Below are positions 1-14,679 of a stretch of 64,000 bases of DNA, piece by piece. Origin of the DNA: Dallia pectoralis (lineage: Eukaryota > Chordata > Actinopteri > Esociformes > Umbridae); the NCBI GenBank assembly GCA_029465975.1, contig CM055762.1, positions 4,137,156 to 4,201,155 on the forward strand. The letters run 5' to 3'. Each line of letters opens with the position of its first letter. Position 1 is the stretch's first letter. The position numbers were made by a program, and so were the translations under genes. The notes under the pieces are model-generated. The model saw nothing but the letters and a program-made list of their open reading frames with translations. It was not told where the DNA came from and did not search any database.

Positions 1-2139
1 TTCTTTACGACTATCTGTTAGAAACGCGTTGTGATTGGTCAAGATCAGGACCAATGATAGCGGAGGTAGTAAACAGGAGTTTTCCACGGCCTCAGATGTG
101 ACACACGGTCACGTTTAGGTCAATCAACAGCTGGGCCCTGTCTGTTTAGAATTCCAGATATACGTTAAAAACACCATCAATGTCTCCCTCACGCTAATGT
201 GGTGTGTGTGTGCGTGTCTGTGTGCATGTCAGTGTGTGTGTGTGCGTACGTGATTGACAGGCAGGTAGGACCAGTCTCATGAGAGACTTGTCGGGTCGTC
301 GGCGTGCTTAAGATCAAATATTAATTATGGACGTGCGTCTGTTTCTCTGTTGCCGCCGCACGGACACACGCATCGACTGACAGCCCCGGCTGTACACACA
401 AACGACACGACACACGATAACACACACACACACAATAAGGAAGGCCACGCGGTTACATGCAGTCCCCCCGCTCCGTTTTTTTCACTTTGTCTTATCACAT
501 TTGCTAAAACAACAGTGAAAACATGTCTTTTCTCCCCCCGCCGGGCCCTTTCCTTTGTGTCCGGGCTCCTCCTCTGGCTGCTGGTACAAATGGCTGATCT
601 CTGATGGTGGCGGGGGGTGGTGGGGTTTGGCGGGGGGTGTTTCACTGTTTCTCACCGGCCCGATAAACCGCCAAGGAGACTCAAAAGAGTCTGCTAATGG
701 ACTTGTGGCTTGGAGTGCTTGTCACACAAACATTTCTGCTGTCACAGCGTTTTATCACACACTCTCTCTCTCGCGTGCACACACACACACACACACACTG
801 ACACACACACAGCATAAGAACACAAGGTTGCACAAACAGACAGCTTACGTCTATCCCTTGTGCCTGTGTCCTAGCAACATGTCTCCGGGAGAATTACCGT
901 ACACATTCTATGTCTGCTCCGAACGCCGGCGAGGAATGGATGTTTTAACCATCCTATTGCGTTTGTAAAGAAACGGATTTGTGTCGAGAGCCTGGATTGT
1001 GGAGCGGTGCCGGTTTGACTGTCACTGCGGGGCGAGGTGCTTGACTCACTACGCTGTGGGTTCGGCGATATTTGCATGATGACAAATAAATACAGAAAAT
1101 GTAACAGCGAATTGGCTGGTGTCAGCACAAACTGTGACATTTTGTAACAGAGGCGTTGTTTCTTCCTCGCACAAGTCGTTTTATACTCGTTATTTTTTCC
1201 CGGGTTCTGCAGATCGTCGTTGGCAATGAACTTCAATCAAGAGGATTTTTTTTTAAATGTAAGTTATTTTCGTTTCCAAACCTTCAGGACAGGAGAGGAA
1301 GAAAGCAGGTCGGATGTCTTTTTGCAGAGGGATCAGTCGCACCGGTGTCCCTAAAGTTCCGGGTCTCTGTGGCCCAATATAATGCGGCGCAAATCACTCG
1401 GCTCCCACAACGGCGAGCGCGCTAATTCCCCTCGGAGCGCGGCCCGTGTTCCCCGCTGTCTCTCATTTATCCAGGACTGCTCTTCAACTGAGCTTAACCA
1501 GAGGGGACTTGTTCGTCCTCACTGCCAGTTCACCCCACCGCCCTTGTCCCCCCCCCGACCCAAATGGACTGAATTATTGATGGTGATCTTCAGATGCATT
1601 CGTTAAGCTCCACAACTGTCTAAACCCCCCCGCCCCCCCATCACTGTGTCTCGCCAGAGTGTCTTCATGGCCCCCGCGCACAAGAGTTCTATGGAGGGCC
1701 AAACTGACAAACACACAAACCATTTGTGATGTTGAACAGCTCAGAATACATGCTTTTATACCTCTCAGAATGGCAGTTGAGGGAATAGGACGTGGACGAG
1801 AGGGGGAAGGCCATGCAAGTTTAAAGAGACAATGCGATGTGAGAACGGTTTGTTTTTTGTTGAGAGGAATAGAAGAAGATCAGTCAAACAGACAAAAAGT
1901 GCCGAAGGAGACGTGGAGATGTTGACTCGAAACTTCACTCTATGTAGCGACCAGTACACAAGTCAAATAACTACGTCTGAAAACACGATATATGGTGTAT
2001 ATTTGTTCATTAGCTGTTTTTCGACAAAACAAATACCTTCGTATTACACAGCGCCGATGTAAAGCGGACAATTGGAGTGAAGAAATCAAACCAACCAAAG
2101 AGTTGACGTGTTTCTATAATCACATGTAATGATTTTAAA

Positions 2140-2475
2140 GAATTGTTTCCAGTTTGACCAGTCGAGGTAGAGAAAATCTGGTCGCGGCAACTGCCTTCTT
2201 GCTTTTAGGTTGATTTTGCCGGGCACTATTGTATTTTAGCAAGCGAGAGATCTGATATTAGGGCCAGTGATGGCTGTCCTCCAGGGCTTCTCTGGTGAGC
2301 CGGAAACATTTGCAGAAAAGACAATGCTCAATTCTCTCAAGCAGCTCCAACAACAACAAAAAAGGCAATAAAAAGCATTCATCAAAAATGGCCGAGCAAC
2401 GGAGCAATTCATTTTGTTACCCAGGTGAAAGAAATATCATCAATATTTGACATTGTTTTATGGAGAAGTCACTTG
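2140..2475. promoter_or_regulatory. Candidate conserved non-coding element
   Basis: A repeat-poor block with balanced composition and no coding frame, unlike the microsatellite-rich surroundings. Called by eye; it is the kind of sequence often conserved around developmental regulators. No alignment was available. Confidence 0.22.
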
Positions 2476-3279
2476 ATGACCACCATCCATCAATTGTCGT
2501 GGACAGAGATTTGTGGGCATTCCATAGTGTTTGGTTCTGCTCAGGATGCTCAGGTGTCGGCGAGTCCAAAGTTTCCAACCGGTCCGCAGGTGCGACTGCC
2601 CGGTGCCATAGCTATGACTTTGAGCTAGCATTAGCACGCCGCTACTAATCCGTTACAACGCCGTGGTCGTGGCATTCATTGGCTAACCAGCCTCCGTCTC
2701 CCCCGGGCCAGGAGGAGAGGGAAGTTGAACGGGCGGAGGTGGCCGCGGTCCCTCGGAGGCTAGCGCAGGGTGATTTGTGGCGCCTGAAGACTAATGAAGC
2801 GGTAGCTGTGCCACCCTGCTTCTTTTGCAAGATCAATTCGGCCGCGTACGGAGGCATGTTTTATGAATGATGGAGACCTCCTCAGGTCATCCATATACCT
2901 GAGCCCAGGCGTCACCGCGGGCTCCCACGGGCTGGGAGGCAGGGATCCTGCAATCCTTCTTGTTTGCAGCACAATACATTACGGCTCGCCCCGGCAACGC
3001 CGCGACACGGCCACTAACTGCTGAGAGAGTCAGAAAATAGTTAATGACTTTGCGATCTCCTCCTCAAAACATACCGGGAAAAAAATGATCACAGCGTTAT
3101 TATTGAACGCCTGACTGACATCGCCGCGAGCGCTGATACGTTTCCCCCGCCGACGGACGATGGTAATGTCGAAGGGAAACGTCAGGGCGTCGCCCGGGGA
3201 CGCATTTAACTTTTAATAAATTCAAAGTATAGATATTTAGCCGGCGGTGGCAAATGAAAATGGGTTAAAAACTGAGTAT

Positions 3280-3470
3280 TAGAACTTTCTCGTTGGCCTT
3301 TGCTCTCCTAATGACTGCATTTGAATGTATCTGTTTCTGTAATGAGAGAGGCTTGCCATACTCACATGCAGATTTTTGGGTGAATTAATTCGGAAGTTAA
3401 TAATGGTGTATTTGTCCCCGTGATTAAGTGAGATTCTTTGTTTTTCTCTGGTACAACTGACCTCACCCAT
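3280..3470. promoter_or_regulatory. Candidate conserved non-coding element with ATTA motifs
   Basis: Contains homeodomain-type cores (CCTAATGAC, GAATTAATTCGG, GTTAATAATGG, GTGATTAAGTG) in about 190 bp of non-repetitive sequence. Called by eye as enhancer-like. Confidence 0.27.
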
Positions 3471-6400
3471 AAAACAGGTACAGAGTGCGGCTACATATTT
3501 TGTGTATTATTCTTTCGAACGGCTTAAGTGTAATTACGCTTTTTTCGGGGGGGGGGGATATGTAAAAGTGCGCTTTTAATGTGAGACGGTTTGCTCGACG
3601 GTGCTCTTCGGCGCGGCCCGTGTTAATAAGAAGAATCTGGTGTCTGCGTTTTTGTTTTTCCGGATCACACCGCGGCACTCAATCGGAAGGTTCCGCGGCA
3701 TTTTAAAATGAGAACGTCGTACATAAAGATGTCGCGTACGTCGCCTCCTGCGGAGAGGTTGAAAGGGAAAAGTAGAGCACAATGAACACTCGCCAGAGTT
3801 TTCCGGAAAACGTGAAAATACAACGGCCTATTTTGGCTCAGATTAAAATAAAGACGAGAGAGAGAGGGAGCGTGAGAGGGGTTCTTGTTCTTTTAATCTG
3901 TACTTTGAGATTGATTGGCTCAAGCTGCCGGTAAATCACCAGGGCGATGCTCGTGGCCTTTTTTTATGATAATCTGATCGTTGGAAGCGGTGTGGTGCCA
4001 CTTTCCAATTGAGCTGCTGGCGGTGTCACGGTGGAGCCCCGTTCAGAGGACGCCAAACGGTTGTCTAACGTTACCCGTCATTCCTCTGCGGAATGAGTAG
4101 GCAAAAGTTCCGGTGGAAAATGATTTATGCTGATGATGGTTTAGAATATTCTCGCCTGAGAGAGCAGGTGACTTTATCAATAACTACAATGGAAAGGGAA
4201 AGTGTGCCCGCGATAACGCATCTCTTGTCTTGAGTATTACATTTGTGCTAGAGGGTCTTTGATTTGTTACGGAGAACTCTGAAGCCTCCTGTGTGTCTTT
4301 TCATGAAGAATAGGGTTTTGTGTCCGCTGTGCCCGACCAAATCCTATTTCTTTTCTCTATAGCATATGCTAAATTTTTTAATAGATTGATAGACATCAAA
4401 TAAGTGACAGTTATCAGTCAGAGGGTTTCCGTGGAAACCAACCGCAGACTTCATATATATCTGCCCGATCTTCCATGTTCCTGTAACTGTACCGACCATC
4501 TGAGAGGGAGTACACGAACATCCTTATGAGTGGAACACGACCCGTCTCATGCACACGTAAACACACACGCGCACAAACATCAACGCCGAACACACACACA
4601 CACACTCGATCTCTCATCCGAGATCGGTCTCGCGTGGGGGGCGTGGTTCGAGATACTGGGGTGAGCGTCGCCATGCTAATTCCGTCGTGGTACCGACCTC
4701 TTGTTCCCCGGGGTGCTCTACATTTATTTTCATTTATATATCATTCAAGTTAGAATAATTCATTCAGGAAATCGAATGAAGATGTCGAAAGTCAATCTAG
4801 CCCGTCCTTCAAGCTGTTTTTCATTCCGGCTGTGTGGCTGGTGCTGGTTAGACGTTCCTGTATTTCCTCGAGTCATACTGAAGCACTTACGTGGCATCCA
4901 GTTGGCGGCTGAGGCAAGTCTTCAGTTCGCACGAGCATGCTGCAGCACTTACTCCGCATCCGATTGGGCGGTTACACTTTTCTGTTCGACACCGAGATAA
5001 AAAAGAACCACATGGAAGAAATGGGATCGGATTGTTCTCGTTCTCGGGTCGGAAGTTCTCCTCGTCTCACCTGCTCTACTTGTTGGTCTTGAAGGGCTTC
5101 AATGAGGTCTCAGTCAGTTCTCTCTGGATGTTCAGTGTGTTTTTCCTAATTTTAAATCACAATTCGGGGTGACATCAAGGTCTCCCCACTAAACAGTTGT
5201 CGATTAAAGATGTCAGGGAGATGTGGAGTTCTTGTCTTTCCAACAGGAAGGAAATTGACATTGTTGTCCGACCACATCTCGCATGCATCCAATGTCTGTT
5301 AAAAAATAACAGCATGTCTCATTCTGTTACAACTGTCAGTCTTAGTTCCTAAGACTTGTTCTTGTGAAAAATAGCCATTTATAACCACACTTTCTTTTAC
5401 AGTTTTGTACCCAAATAGAGCTTTTTATTACACATGAGGGAGTATTCAAACACTGCAAATGAATAACGCATTTTGTATCAATCTGAAGCCCCTCGCCGTC
5501 TGAAGAGCATGGCGGGTTTACCAAAGGTCAAATGTGAACAGACGGCGATGAGGATCTCTCTCGTGATCTCAGTCTTATTGTGTGCTTTATGTGCTCTACT
5601 TTACCGCAAGGAAAGACACACTGGCTACTGCTTTTATGGGAAATCCACTTTGAATCAGGCACGTCAGCAGGAATCAATATTCCAGGGAGATGACACCATG
5701 TTGGATTCATCCTATTTTATGTTGATGGTTAGCTAATTCTGGAATGGAGACAAACCCTGTTGCAGACAGACATGCTATAATTTTGTGGTAAAAATGTCAA
5801 TCAAGACGAGGGGGGAGGGAATTGCTCGACTTAGATGAAACTCGGGAGAGGGGAATATTTATTGACGGAAAATGTATCTATATACTCTTAGAGACACTTT
5901 TAACCTGAAATCTTCATTGTGGTGATAATTCCAGGTTGTTAAAGTGACACGCAGTCTGGTCAGTCGCTGAGGTAAGGAATGTGCAGTGCCGGACCTGACA
6001 ATTAGAGAGCTGTATTTCACACTGTTCTCATTGGGGAATGAGACGAGATGGGGAGAGGTCAGGACACGCTCACGCACGCGCGCACACGCGCTCGTAAACA
6101 CCGAGAGAACCGAGGTCAAGGCGTACGTGGAGGTCGAAAACACCCGGACATTTGGCGATTCTTAGTATGCGTTGTGTTTCGGGCTCATTTTTCTTCTTGC
6201 GTTAGTTTTTTGTTCAACGCGCTCGATAATCGATCGAACACGTGTCGTTGTTTTAAAAAGATGCAGAACGTCTTGGGATTTTAACGTTACATTTCAGGAA
6301 ATTAGGAGTTCTGTTTAAACCAGTGACTCACTTTGGTTAATAAATCGGTAATTTCGCCGTCTAGTCAGGCACACTTAAAAAAACAACGACCGAGGTGTCA

Positions 6401-9400
6401 GGAAAATGAACAATCGTGGTAATTAATGACCTGCGGGTATTTAACATTGACGTTTTGCCAGTCTGATGTAGAGCATATCGGCTGAACATTTGGAGTGTGC
6501 GTCTCCTGAACGTACAGAGAACACGCAGAATAGATTGCCCATGGCTCTGCTCACAGGATGTTGTGGGGGATTTTTGTTGTTGTCGAAGAGAGCAAGAAAT
6601 GAAACGCCTGTCCAGTTGTGCACATACGCAGAGCGTCTTGTCTCACCTTGCTTTCCAGTCACGTCAGGGCCCGGGGTTGTGGTGAAAGGCTGCTCTGTGA
6701 CATTGAGAGACCTGTCGAAAGTGTCTGGACTTATTTCATGTAAGATAGCCTGGCCATTAGCTCGCCCTGACCTTTAGTACAATTTCTCTCTGTCGGACTC
6801 ACCCGCTCCCTCGTGTTCGTCTTTTTGTCTGAGGGTGTGCGTGCACGACCGAGGACTCGAAGATCACAATCCGCCGGTCTTTAACCAAAAGACGGGGAAG
6901 CCGGCGAGAAGAACGGCCGGAGCAGAAGCATTGGTGCCGCCGCCTCACATTGCCGTACGCAAAATAGCACACACTCACCCGGAAGCATTTCAGTCGGAGG
7001 GAATTTCTCACGCATTTTTTTTCATTCCATTCGCGGTAATTGAAAATTAATTCACCGGGCGTCACAAGGAATCGATAAAGAATTAATCGAAGTAAAGGGG
7101 AGTCGTTAAAAGCAATAAGAAGTGGGGTTGGGATGAAACAGGTTTGACGCAGACAGTCACCCGGAGAGTGTGTAGTGTGTCACTCTAACGCCGAGGCCAT
7201 AACACTAAAAATGACTGCCGTGTGATGGACTCAGATGCAACCCCCTCCGAGACACAGGCGCCAGAAAAACAGCCCGTTATTTCTTTGTTAGTTCTTTTGG
7301 CGCTAATTAGACAACAGGAATCTGTTTTTTAGGCACCTCCGCTTATTCGTTATCCGCGTAATGCTCGGGAAACCGTAGCGCCCGGATAGTATTTCATTAT
7401 TTAACTGTTTGTTTAATATTTGATGGTGGTAAAACTGTTGGAAAATATTTAGACGTTGCTGTGTTACAATTTTACACGATTACAATTTAACTTAATCTGT
7501 TTCTCTGTCTCTGTCTCTCTACATACAAATATATATACATATAATGACTGTGTTCTATGTACTGTTTTAGAATATGGTTCTACCGTGTTAATATAGCACA
7601 CTGTAAACGTCCTCCAAGACATACCCATCAACCCCAGAACCATAAAGCTGCCACAGGAAACAATATGGTTTCGGCCGTCCCGTCTGAGTTAATGGCAAAT
7701 GGGAGAGAGTGTCCATAATATTGTTGGATAAATGATTATTGATTAGAGTAAGGTTGAGAAGATCATTAGCCTTCATCCATTTTACTGACTCCCCGTGACC
7801 TTTGCGGCCTCTCGCTTAGATAGTGCTGAATATCTTCCCCGTGTGATGATTTGATCACGTAGCCGCGCACCGGGTGTTCAGAGAGAAGTGCCGTAGTGAG
7901 GGGTGCAGGTGTCCCACATTCTAGTCGCGGCTAGAATCAGCGAGCCGGGAGTTTGCGCAGCGCTGTGTGTGAGAAATGGCGTCGCGCTGGCGTCGAACGT
8001 GAACACATCAATGAACAGTTTGGACGTACAGACGGACGACGGCGCGACATCACGGCCTGGAAACTGTGACTCGGGAAAACAAATGTTCTTCTCATGACCG
8101 TTCCGTTTTTCGTACCGGTCTGGACAGCCCTCGGGATCAAACTTTAACAAAGTCCAGATGCCGCCGCGCATCTGGGCACGATCACGGCAGAAATCCGCTG
8201 ATTCCTTTTGTTCTATTTATTCACAACCCGTGCTGGAATCGAGCTGTTTATTTAAAGTAATGCCGTACTCGGAACTACTGGTTGGAAAGTATATTACGGT
8301 AAATTACAACCCGAAGAATGCTTCTGACCGTGGCAATAATACAGAGAGTTTCTGGTGTACGTTCCCCGTCTATCAATTAGCCCATTAAATAGGCGATGGA
8401 AACACTCGGGGCGCAATGTTGAAGCTTTAACTAAGATGTGTCAAAGTTCCATTGAACATGAATTAGGTGACGTGTTCCCTTTCATAACTGGACATATTTC
8501 TGGTTCCCTGATTGATCTACTCTTTCATGCTCACTCCAGGGGAGTTCATACCCATAATTCCCTCTGCCTCAACATTATTAGTCACCTTCACTGTCGGCAC
8601 GCACTGAGAGAGAAAAAAAACACGTACGGTTTGTATTAGGTCTGCTTAGAAGTGGTGTGTTGGAGTGTGCGCGAGTGTGTTTGACTTGTATGCTGTGCTG
8701 AGGGAAGTCTATCAGTGGCAGACAGAGAAGGCATTGCTGTGTGTCATTATTATTCATGTGTTTATTGGCTGTAATTGTAGAGACCTGTTAATGAAATAAT
8801 GATCCGTTGCGATTTGGAACAAACAGGTTTGCCTGGGGGCACATGACCATAGCACTGGCATAGAAACAAAATCGGTACAAAATAAAAACATTAGACAAGG
8901 GTGTCGAACGGACGTTTATTGTCATGGTAGGTTTCACAAGACACAGGGCATTACAGTAATACTATACATATCAATAGGATCTTGAATATTCATTATGTAA
9001 AACTGTTGAGTGGAAACCTCCGGAAGGCACCTCAAACCCCTGGCTTGACAGACATGCTTCCGCTCCTACCTAGTAAAAACATAACCCCCTTAGAAATGTC
9101 TTTATGATGATAAAAACCACATGGACGTCAGTTAAACGGCTTAAATAATCATTTCCACAACTGCAAAGGCGGGTTCCGCACACACGGCTGACTAAAAAAA
9201 TAATTAGTGCGACCGCTGAGGCTCTGAATCACGCCAGAGAATGCCGACTCACACAAACTGCTTTATGTACGGCCCCTCCAGAGGGACACACAGAACATGG
9301 GATTTTTCTAAATGGAAATACTTAATGTGAGATTGACGTTTTTTACCCGACGTAAAACCAGGCCACTAATAATCTGTCGCAGCTACCTGACTTGAATAGC

Positions 9401-9912
9401 CGAGTTGGGTGTGTGTTTGTATAGAGCAGTAAATATCACAAGGTGATTCAAGCAAAAGGCTAATTGCTGTGAACAATATTCAACCCCTAATCTCGTCGAC
9501 GTATTTCTTTTCGACCCGCAACAGGGACAATGTTTTTTTTGTCTCTCTCTCCAGTCCTTAGGCTTTTTCCACTCCCTGCTGTCTTTTATTTAAATATTGA
9601 ATCCCGTTGTCTGCGTGCTTGTGTAGTGCCAAGTGTCATTTAGATCCGAGACCAGGTTGAAAGTGGAGCGAGGACGACTTTTAAGAGTGGAAGTGAAACA
9701 GGGCGTCGTCCGGGGCATTTTAATACTGATGGGATCTGAGAAGGTGAAGAAGACAGAGACTGATAACTAATGTACTTCCTGTGTACTTCCTCCCTCACTG
9801 TCAGCCACCCCTCCCCCCCACCCGAAATAACCAACTCATGTGTGACTTGTGGAGGGAAGGATGACATCGTCAGTGGATGAGAGGTGAGTGAGACTTCCAC
9901 TTAGAGCAGAGT

Positions 9913-11304
9913 GATGTGTTCGCTCACTTAGAGGGAGACGGAGAAATGAACGCAGACTTGTGTGTGTGTGTGTGTGTGTGCACGTTTGTGTTCTTATGTG
10001 TTCGCTCACATAGAGGGAGACGGAGAAATGAACGCAGACTGTGTGTGTGTGTGTGTGTGTGTGCACGTTTGTGTTCTTATGTGTTCGCTCACTTAGAGGG
10101 AGACGGAGAAATGAACACAGACTTGTGTGTGTGTGTGTGTGTGTGTGTGTGCACGTTTGTGTTCTTATGTGTTCGCTCACATAGAGGGAGACGGAGAAAT
10201 GAACGCAGACTTGTGTGTGTGTGTGTGTGTGTGTGCACGTTTGTGTTCTTATGTGTTCGCTCACATAGAGGGAGACGGAGAAATGAACGCAGACTTGTGT
10301 GTGTGTGTGTGTGTGTGCACGTTTGTGTTCTTATGTGTTCGCTCACTTAGAGGGAAACGGAGAAATGAACGCAGACTTGTGTGTGTGTGCGTGTGTGTGT
10401 GCACGTTTGTGTTCTTATGTGTTCGCTCACTTAGAGGGAGACGGAGAAATGAACGCAGACTTGTGTGTGTGTGTGTGTGTGTGTGTGTGCACGTTTGTGT
10501 TCTTATGTGTTCGCTCACTTAGAGGGAGACGGAGAAATGAACACAGACTTGTGTGTGTGTGTGTGTGTGTGTGTGTGCACGTTTGTGTTCTTATGTGTTC
10601 GCTCACTTAGAGGGAGACGGAGAAATGAACACAGACTTGTGTGTGTGTGTGTGTGCACGTTTGTGTTCTTATGTGTTCGCTCACTTAGAGGGAGACGGAG
10701 AAATGAACGCAGACTTGTGTGTGTGTGTGTGTGTGTGTGTGTGCACGTTTGTGTTCTTATGTGTTCGCTCACATAGAGGGAGACGGAGAAATGAACACAG
10801 ACTTGTGTGTGTGTGTGTGTGTGTGTGTGTGCACGTTTGTGTTCTTATGTGTTCGCTCACATAGAGGGAGACGGAGAAATGAACGCAGACTTGTGTGTGT
10901 GTGTGTGTGTGTGTGTGTGCACGTTTGTGTTCTTATGTGTTCGCTCACATAGAGGGAGACGGAGAAATGAACACAGACTTGTGTGTGTGTGTGTGTGTGT
11001 GTGTGTGCACGTTTGTGTTCTTATGTGTTCGCTCACATAGAGGGAGACGGAGAAATGAACACAGACTTGTGTGTGTGTGTGTGTGTGTGTGCACGTTTGT
11101 GTTCTTATGTGTTCGCTCACTTAGAGGGAGACGGAGAAATGAACACAGACTTGTGTGTGTGTGTGTGTGTGCACGTTTGTGTTCTTATGTGTTCGCTCAC
11201 TTAGAGGGAGACGGAGAAATGAACACAGACTTGTGTGTGTGTGTGTGCACGTTTGTGTTCTTATGTGTTCGCTCACTTAGAGGGAGACGGAGAAATGAAC
11301 ACAG
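9913..11304. repeat. Minisatellite of about 80-90 bp with an internal GT microsatellite, 17 copies
   Basis: Each unit has a constant part of about 62 bp (CACGTTTGTGTTCTTATGTG, then TTCGCTCAC(T/A)TAGAGGG, then AGACGGAGAAATGAAC, then (G/A)CAGACTT) followed by a (GT)n tract of variable length. The unit word TTCGCTCAC recurs 17 times. Copies fall into variants by CTTAG/CATAG and CGCAG/CACAG. Open frames across it on both strands are products of the repeat and not genes. Confidence 0.95.
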
Positions 11305-12676
11305 TGTTCTTACGCGCTCGCAACTATGCCTGTGTGTGTGTATGGTGTGTCAATGTACGTTTGTAGACATACCCTGACTCTTTGATGTTGTGCCCAGTCG
11401 TGTAAACACCTTTGTCTGTTACTGGCACACACAGAGACGTCTGGGGACCTTGGGCCATTCAAAGAGGGTAAGTAGGGACCAGATGACCGCGGTGCTCTGA
11501 TGACGCTTCGCCCGTGCGGTCCTCCCCGTCCCGGGCCCTCCATCTGGGCCCTGTGTAAGCTCACGTCAGAGCTGTGAAAACATCCAGGCAAATAACGTTT
11601 TGATATTATCTCCCCATTTTGGCAGTTGTCAAACACAACAGATTAAACAGCAACATGTTACATGGCGATCGACATTCTGTTCAGTTATTAACCGACGGGA
11701 AATTGATTTAACTCAAACGTTAGCGAAACGCGTCGGGCTCCGGACTGCATTTTTTCACTAGCTGTGGGCTGCTTTGATCTCATCTCCTTTAAAACAGAGA
11801 CAAAGAGGTCACAATGGTGAGTTAATGATATGATTATAGCATCCACTTAACGCTGGTAACCATGGCACCTGCTCGGAGAGGCCCGCGGTCCAATGGAGAG
11901 GGCGCCGAGATTGACACCATGAAAGCAGTTCAGCTTTTTTTACACGCCACTGGAACGCCCCCGACTCGGCTCAACTCAGCATAGTAATTACACATTAGGC
12001 CACTAGAACCCATCCAGAGGTTGCTTAAATGTAGACAGTTTAATGAGGATGAAATATGGATGAGGGTGATCATGGTATCACATGAGTATGAGACAGAGGT
12101 TCGTGTGATGACCCCCTTTTAGGGGTTCAGGGCTGGACACTATCGGACACGACGATGGCTGACAAACACCTGAAATGGATGTGGCAAACGTTCTGATCCA
12201 CTGAAAGTAGCGAATAACAGGACAAAAACTCCTCGTAGGACCCATTTAAAAAAACAACTATGAAAATAGACTAGAGAAAACGCCGGCGACGGAAAAAAAC
12301 AACTCAGCTAAGCGCCGAAATTACAACCCCTCCGCTTCTTTCTTTGTGTTCCGTTCTCGGTAACAGCTTCATCAGAGTATAACACACGAAGAAACTTCAC
12401 CGCTAAGTGCTTTTTTCTCCCCAGAAAACATTGGCCCTGATCCAAGCGGAGACGAGGGTATTTTATGTATTACATTAATTTGTACAGATAACACGGTTTC
12501 GCTGACATTTTACAAGAGGCTCGGCTAAAAAAGCCCTCCGAAAAAACAATTGGACATGATTCTGCTGTGACACGTCAGAGGAGCACGCGTTTGGCTGAGA
12601 GTCAGAAGACCCTCCCTCTCTGATCAACGCACTATAAAACAAACACACACACACAGACACCAGACACAGCAGCTAG

Positions 12677-12677
<1 letters not shown>

Positions 12678-12725
<48 letters not shown>
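12678..12725. repeat. (GT)n microsatellite
   Basis: About 24 uninterrupted GT units followed by a short GC/GT-rich tail. Confidence 0.95.
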
Positions 12726-12733
<8 letters not shown>

Positions 12734-14134
12734 TGCGTGTGAAACAGATGTGTAGGGTCAAGAAAGGTGCGCAAGAGGGCTGCCCTTAGGCGATATGGAA
12801 AGAGCAAGAGTTCAGAATTTCCAGTTCTGCTGAACGACTGCAGAGGACCAAAGAAAAGCAAGACACTTCAGATGTATGTATTTCTATCCACGCTCTGTTT
12901 AACACCACACACACACACACTTCCCACCTCTGTGTGGGGTCTTTGTTCTTCACCCAGCCTTGTTCACTGACCCTTAGCATGTGAGTTTGAACTTCGACCC
13001 CTGTGTTTCCCCTTCAGAGATGGTGGTCGTCGGACCCGCGCCCACGGGCACCTGTCTACAGGCGCCGACGATAAACCCTCAACTGAAAGAGCGGATTTAG
13101 CCGTGAGTCACAGACTCGGGTCAGGGCGTCAGTGGTTATCTGCGGACAGGCTAAAGGCATATCACTCTCTAAATCCCCAAAGCCACAAAAGAGGAGTTGA
13201 GGAGATTGAGCTCAGAGCGTAAAGCTCAGTACATGATCCTCACACCGGGATAACCACGGGAAACGTTTTGGGGAGATAAAAAAATGAAAACTCACGTTGA
13301 CGTTCAACGTCTGAACCTGTCTATATTTCACGCCGGCCGCTGTCAATACAGTTTTTTTTTTTTAACATCGACCTTGATAACGGAAATGGGAAAAGCCTGG
13401 CCTGAGGTGCGAAACATATATTGTCAAAAAAATTACAAAAGCTAAAATACTGTCCCGAGGGCTAAGAGAGATATTTGTGACCTTTGACCTCCTGTAATGA
13501 CCTATTCTCATGCTCCGGCTGCTTTTTGTAATAGGGATTAAAGCAGACTCCTTCAGGGCTTCACGTCGACGCCAGGATCCGTGTTTAAGCTACGGTAATC
13601 CGGACTGGCAGGAAGCATATAGTGCCCGGCACAACACTGTCAGCTTGGATAGTGTCTCTCCCTTGCCAACGTGGTGCGTCCAATCAGAGGCTTGCAAAGA
13701 AGACCTTGGTAGACTACGGGCACGGGCGCACGCCCCCCCCAACTGGGGTCGGGTCTATGCACGGAATCAAATGGCCAGGTCACATGGCTCCTATTGTAAT
13801 GCAGAGGATATGAGGGTGTTCCACTGTATGAGACGGACGCCTCCCCTCACCCAACCCCCCCCCCACACACACACACACACACACACACACAAATGTGCCA
13901 TTAAGTTCATCTATCTCACTGTCCATTTAGCCAGAAGAATCTTGCTCAGCAGTGGGCGGCGGCGGCGCGCGGTGGGGGGGGGTTAAAACCGAAGAGAATG
14001 TCAGTGCAAGACAAACACCCGGGTGCGGTGAAGTGGCTCTTTGCGCGGCTGACGTGACGAGAGCGAAACTCGTGATTTGTATCCGCAGCCTTCGGTCTAA
14101 GCGACCGTCGCACAACTGGAGTGGATCCATCCCG

Positions 14135-14226
14135 CAGACAGACAGACAGACAGACAGGCAGACGGACAGGCAGACGGACAGGCAGGCAGACATAGGCAGA
14201 CAGACAGGCAGGCAGACAGGCAGGCA

Positions 14227-14284
<58 letters not shown>

Positions 14285-14285
14285 C
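14135..14285. repeat. CAGA/CAGG tetranucleotide array
   Basis: An array of CAGA units grades into CAGG units, pure CAGG from about 14,230 to 14,285. It creates artefactual open frames on both strands (Asp-Arg-Gln-Thr and Cys-Leu-Pro-Ala repeats). Confidence 0.95.
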
Positions 14286-14679
14286 ATGTTCAGAGGTCCA
14301 CATGAAAGGCACTGTGTGGCTGCTTCCAGCCCTTTCCTTCTGGCCGCTCTTTCACTCTTCTTTCTCTCTCTTTTTCTCTCCTTATTTGCTTTGAATTCTA
14401 TCTTTTCAGACCTCCGGGCCGGACATTTCATGAGTCTACGTTCGTCTTTTCACACTCTATCTCTCTCTCTCTCAATATCAATTCAGTCTCTCTCTGACTA
14501 TATCTCCGTTATCTCTTCTGCCCCCCCATTCTGCGTCTCCTCTTTCCCTCCGCCCCACCCTCTCAAGCTCGGCCTATCTCCTGTTGTCTCCGAGTGTGTA
14601 CTTGAGACATCTCCGGGTAGGCTGGGGAGGCCCGGGGACCCCGGTGACTGGAGGTGAGGAGGGAGGGCCGATCGACGGA

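Larger units (their letters stand above)
1..9912. other. Gene-free upstream flank
   Basis: No open frame here looks like a gene; all are short, low-complexity or overlapping on both strands. The segment is unique-looking sequence with short CA/GT tracts (about 205-245, 418-435, 778-800, 4,560-4,605) and two blocks that resemble conserved non-coding elements (listed separately). Two oppositely oriented CCAAT motifs lie at 33-55. It is probably regulatory landscape of the downstream developmental gene. Confidence 0.5.

Noticed and set aside
9836..11377. Multiple 77-160-codon Cys-Val or Thr-His repeat frames
   Set aside because: They are translations of GT/CA tracts in the minisatellite.
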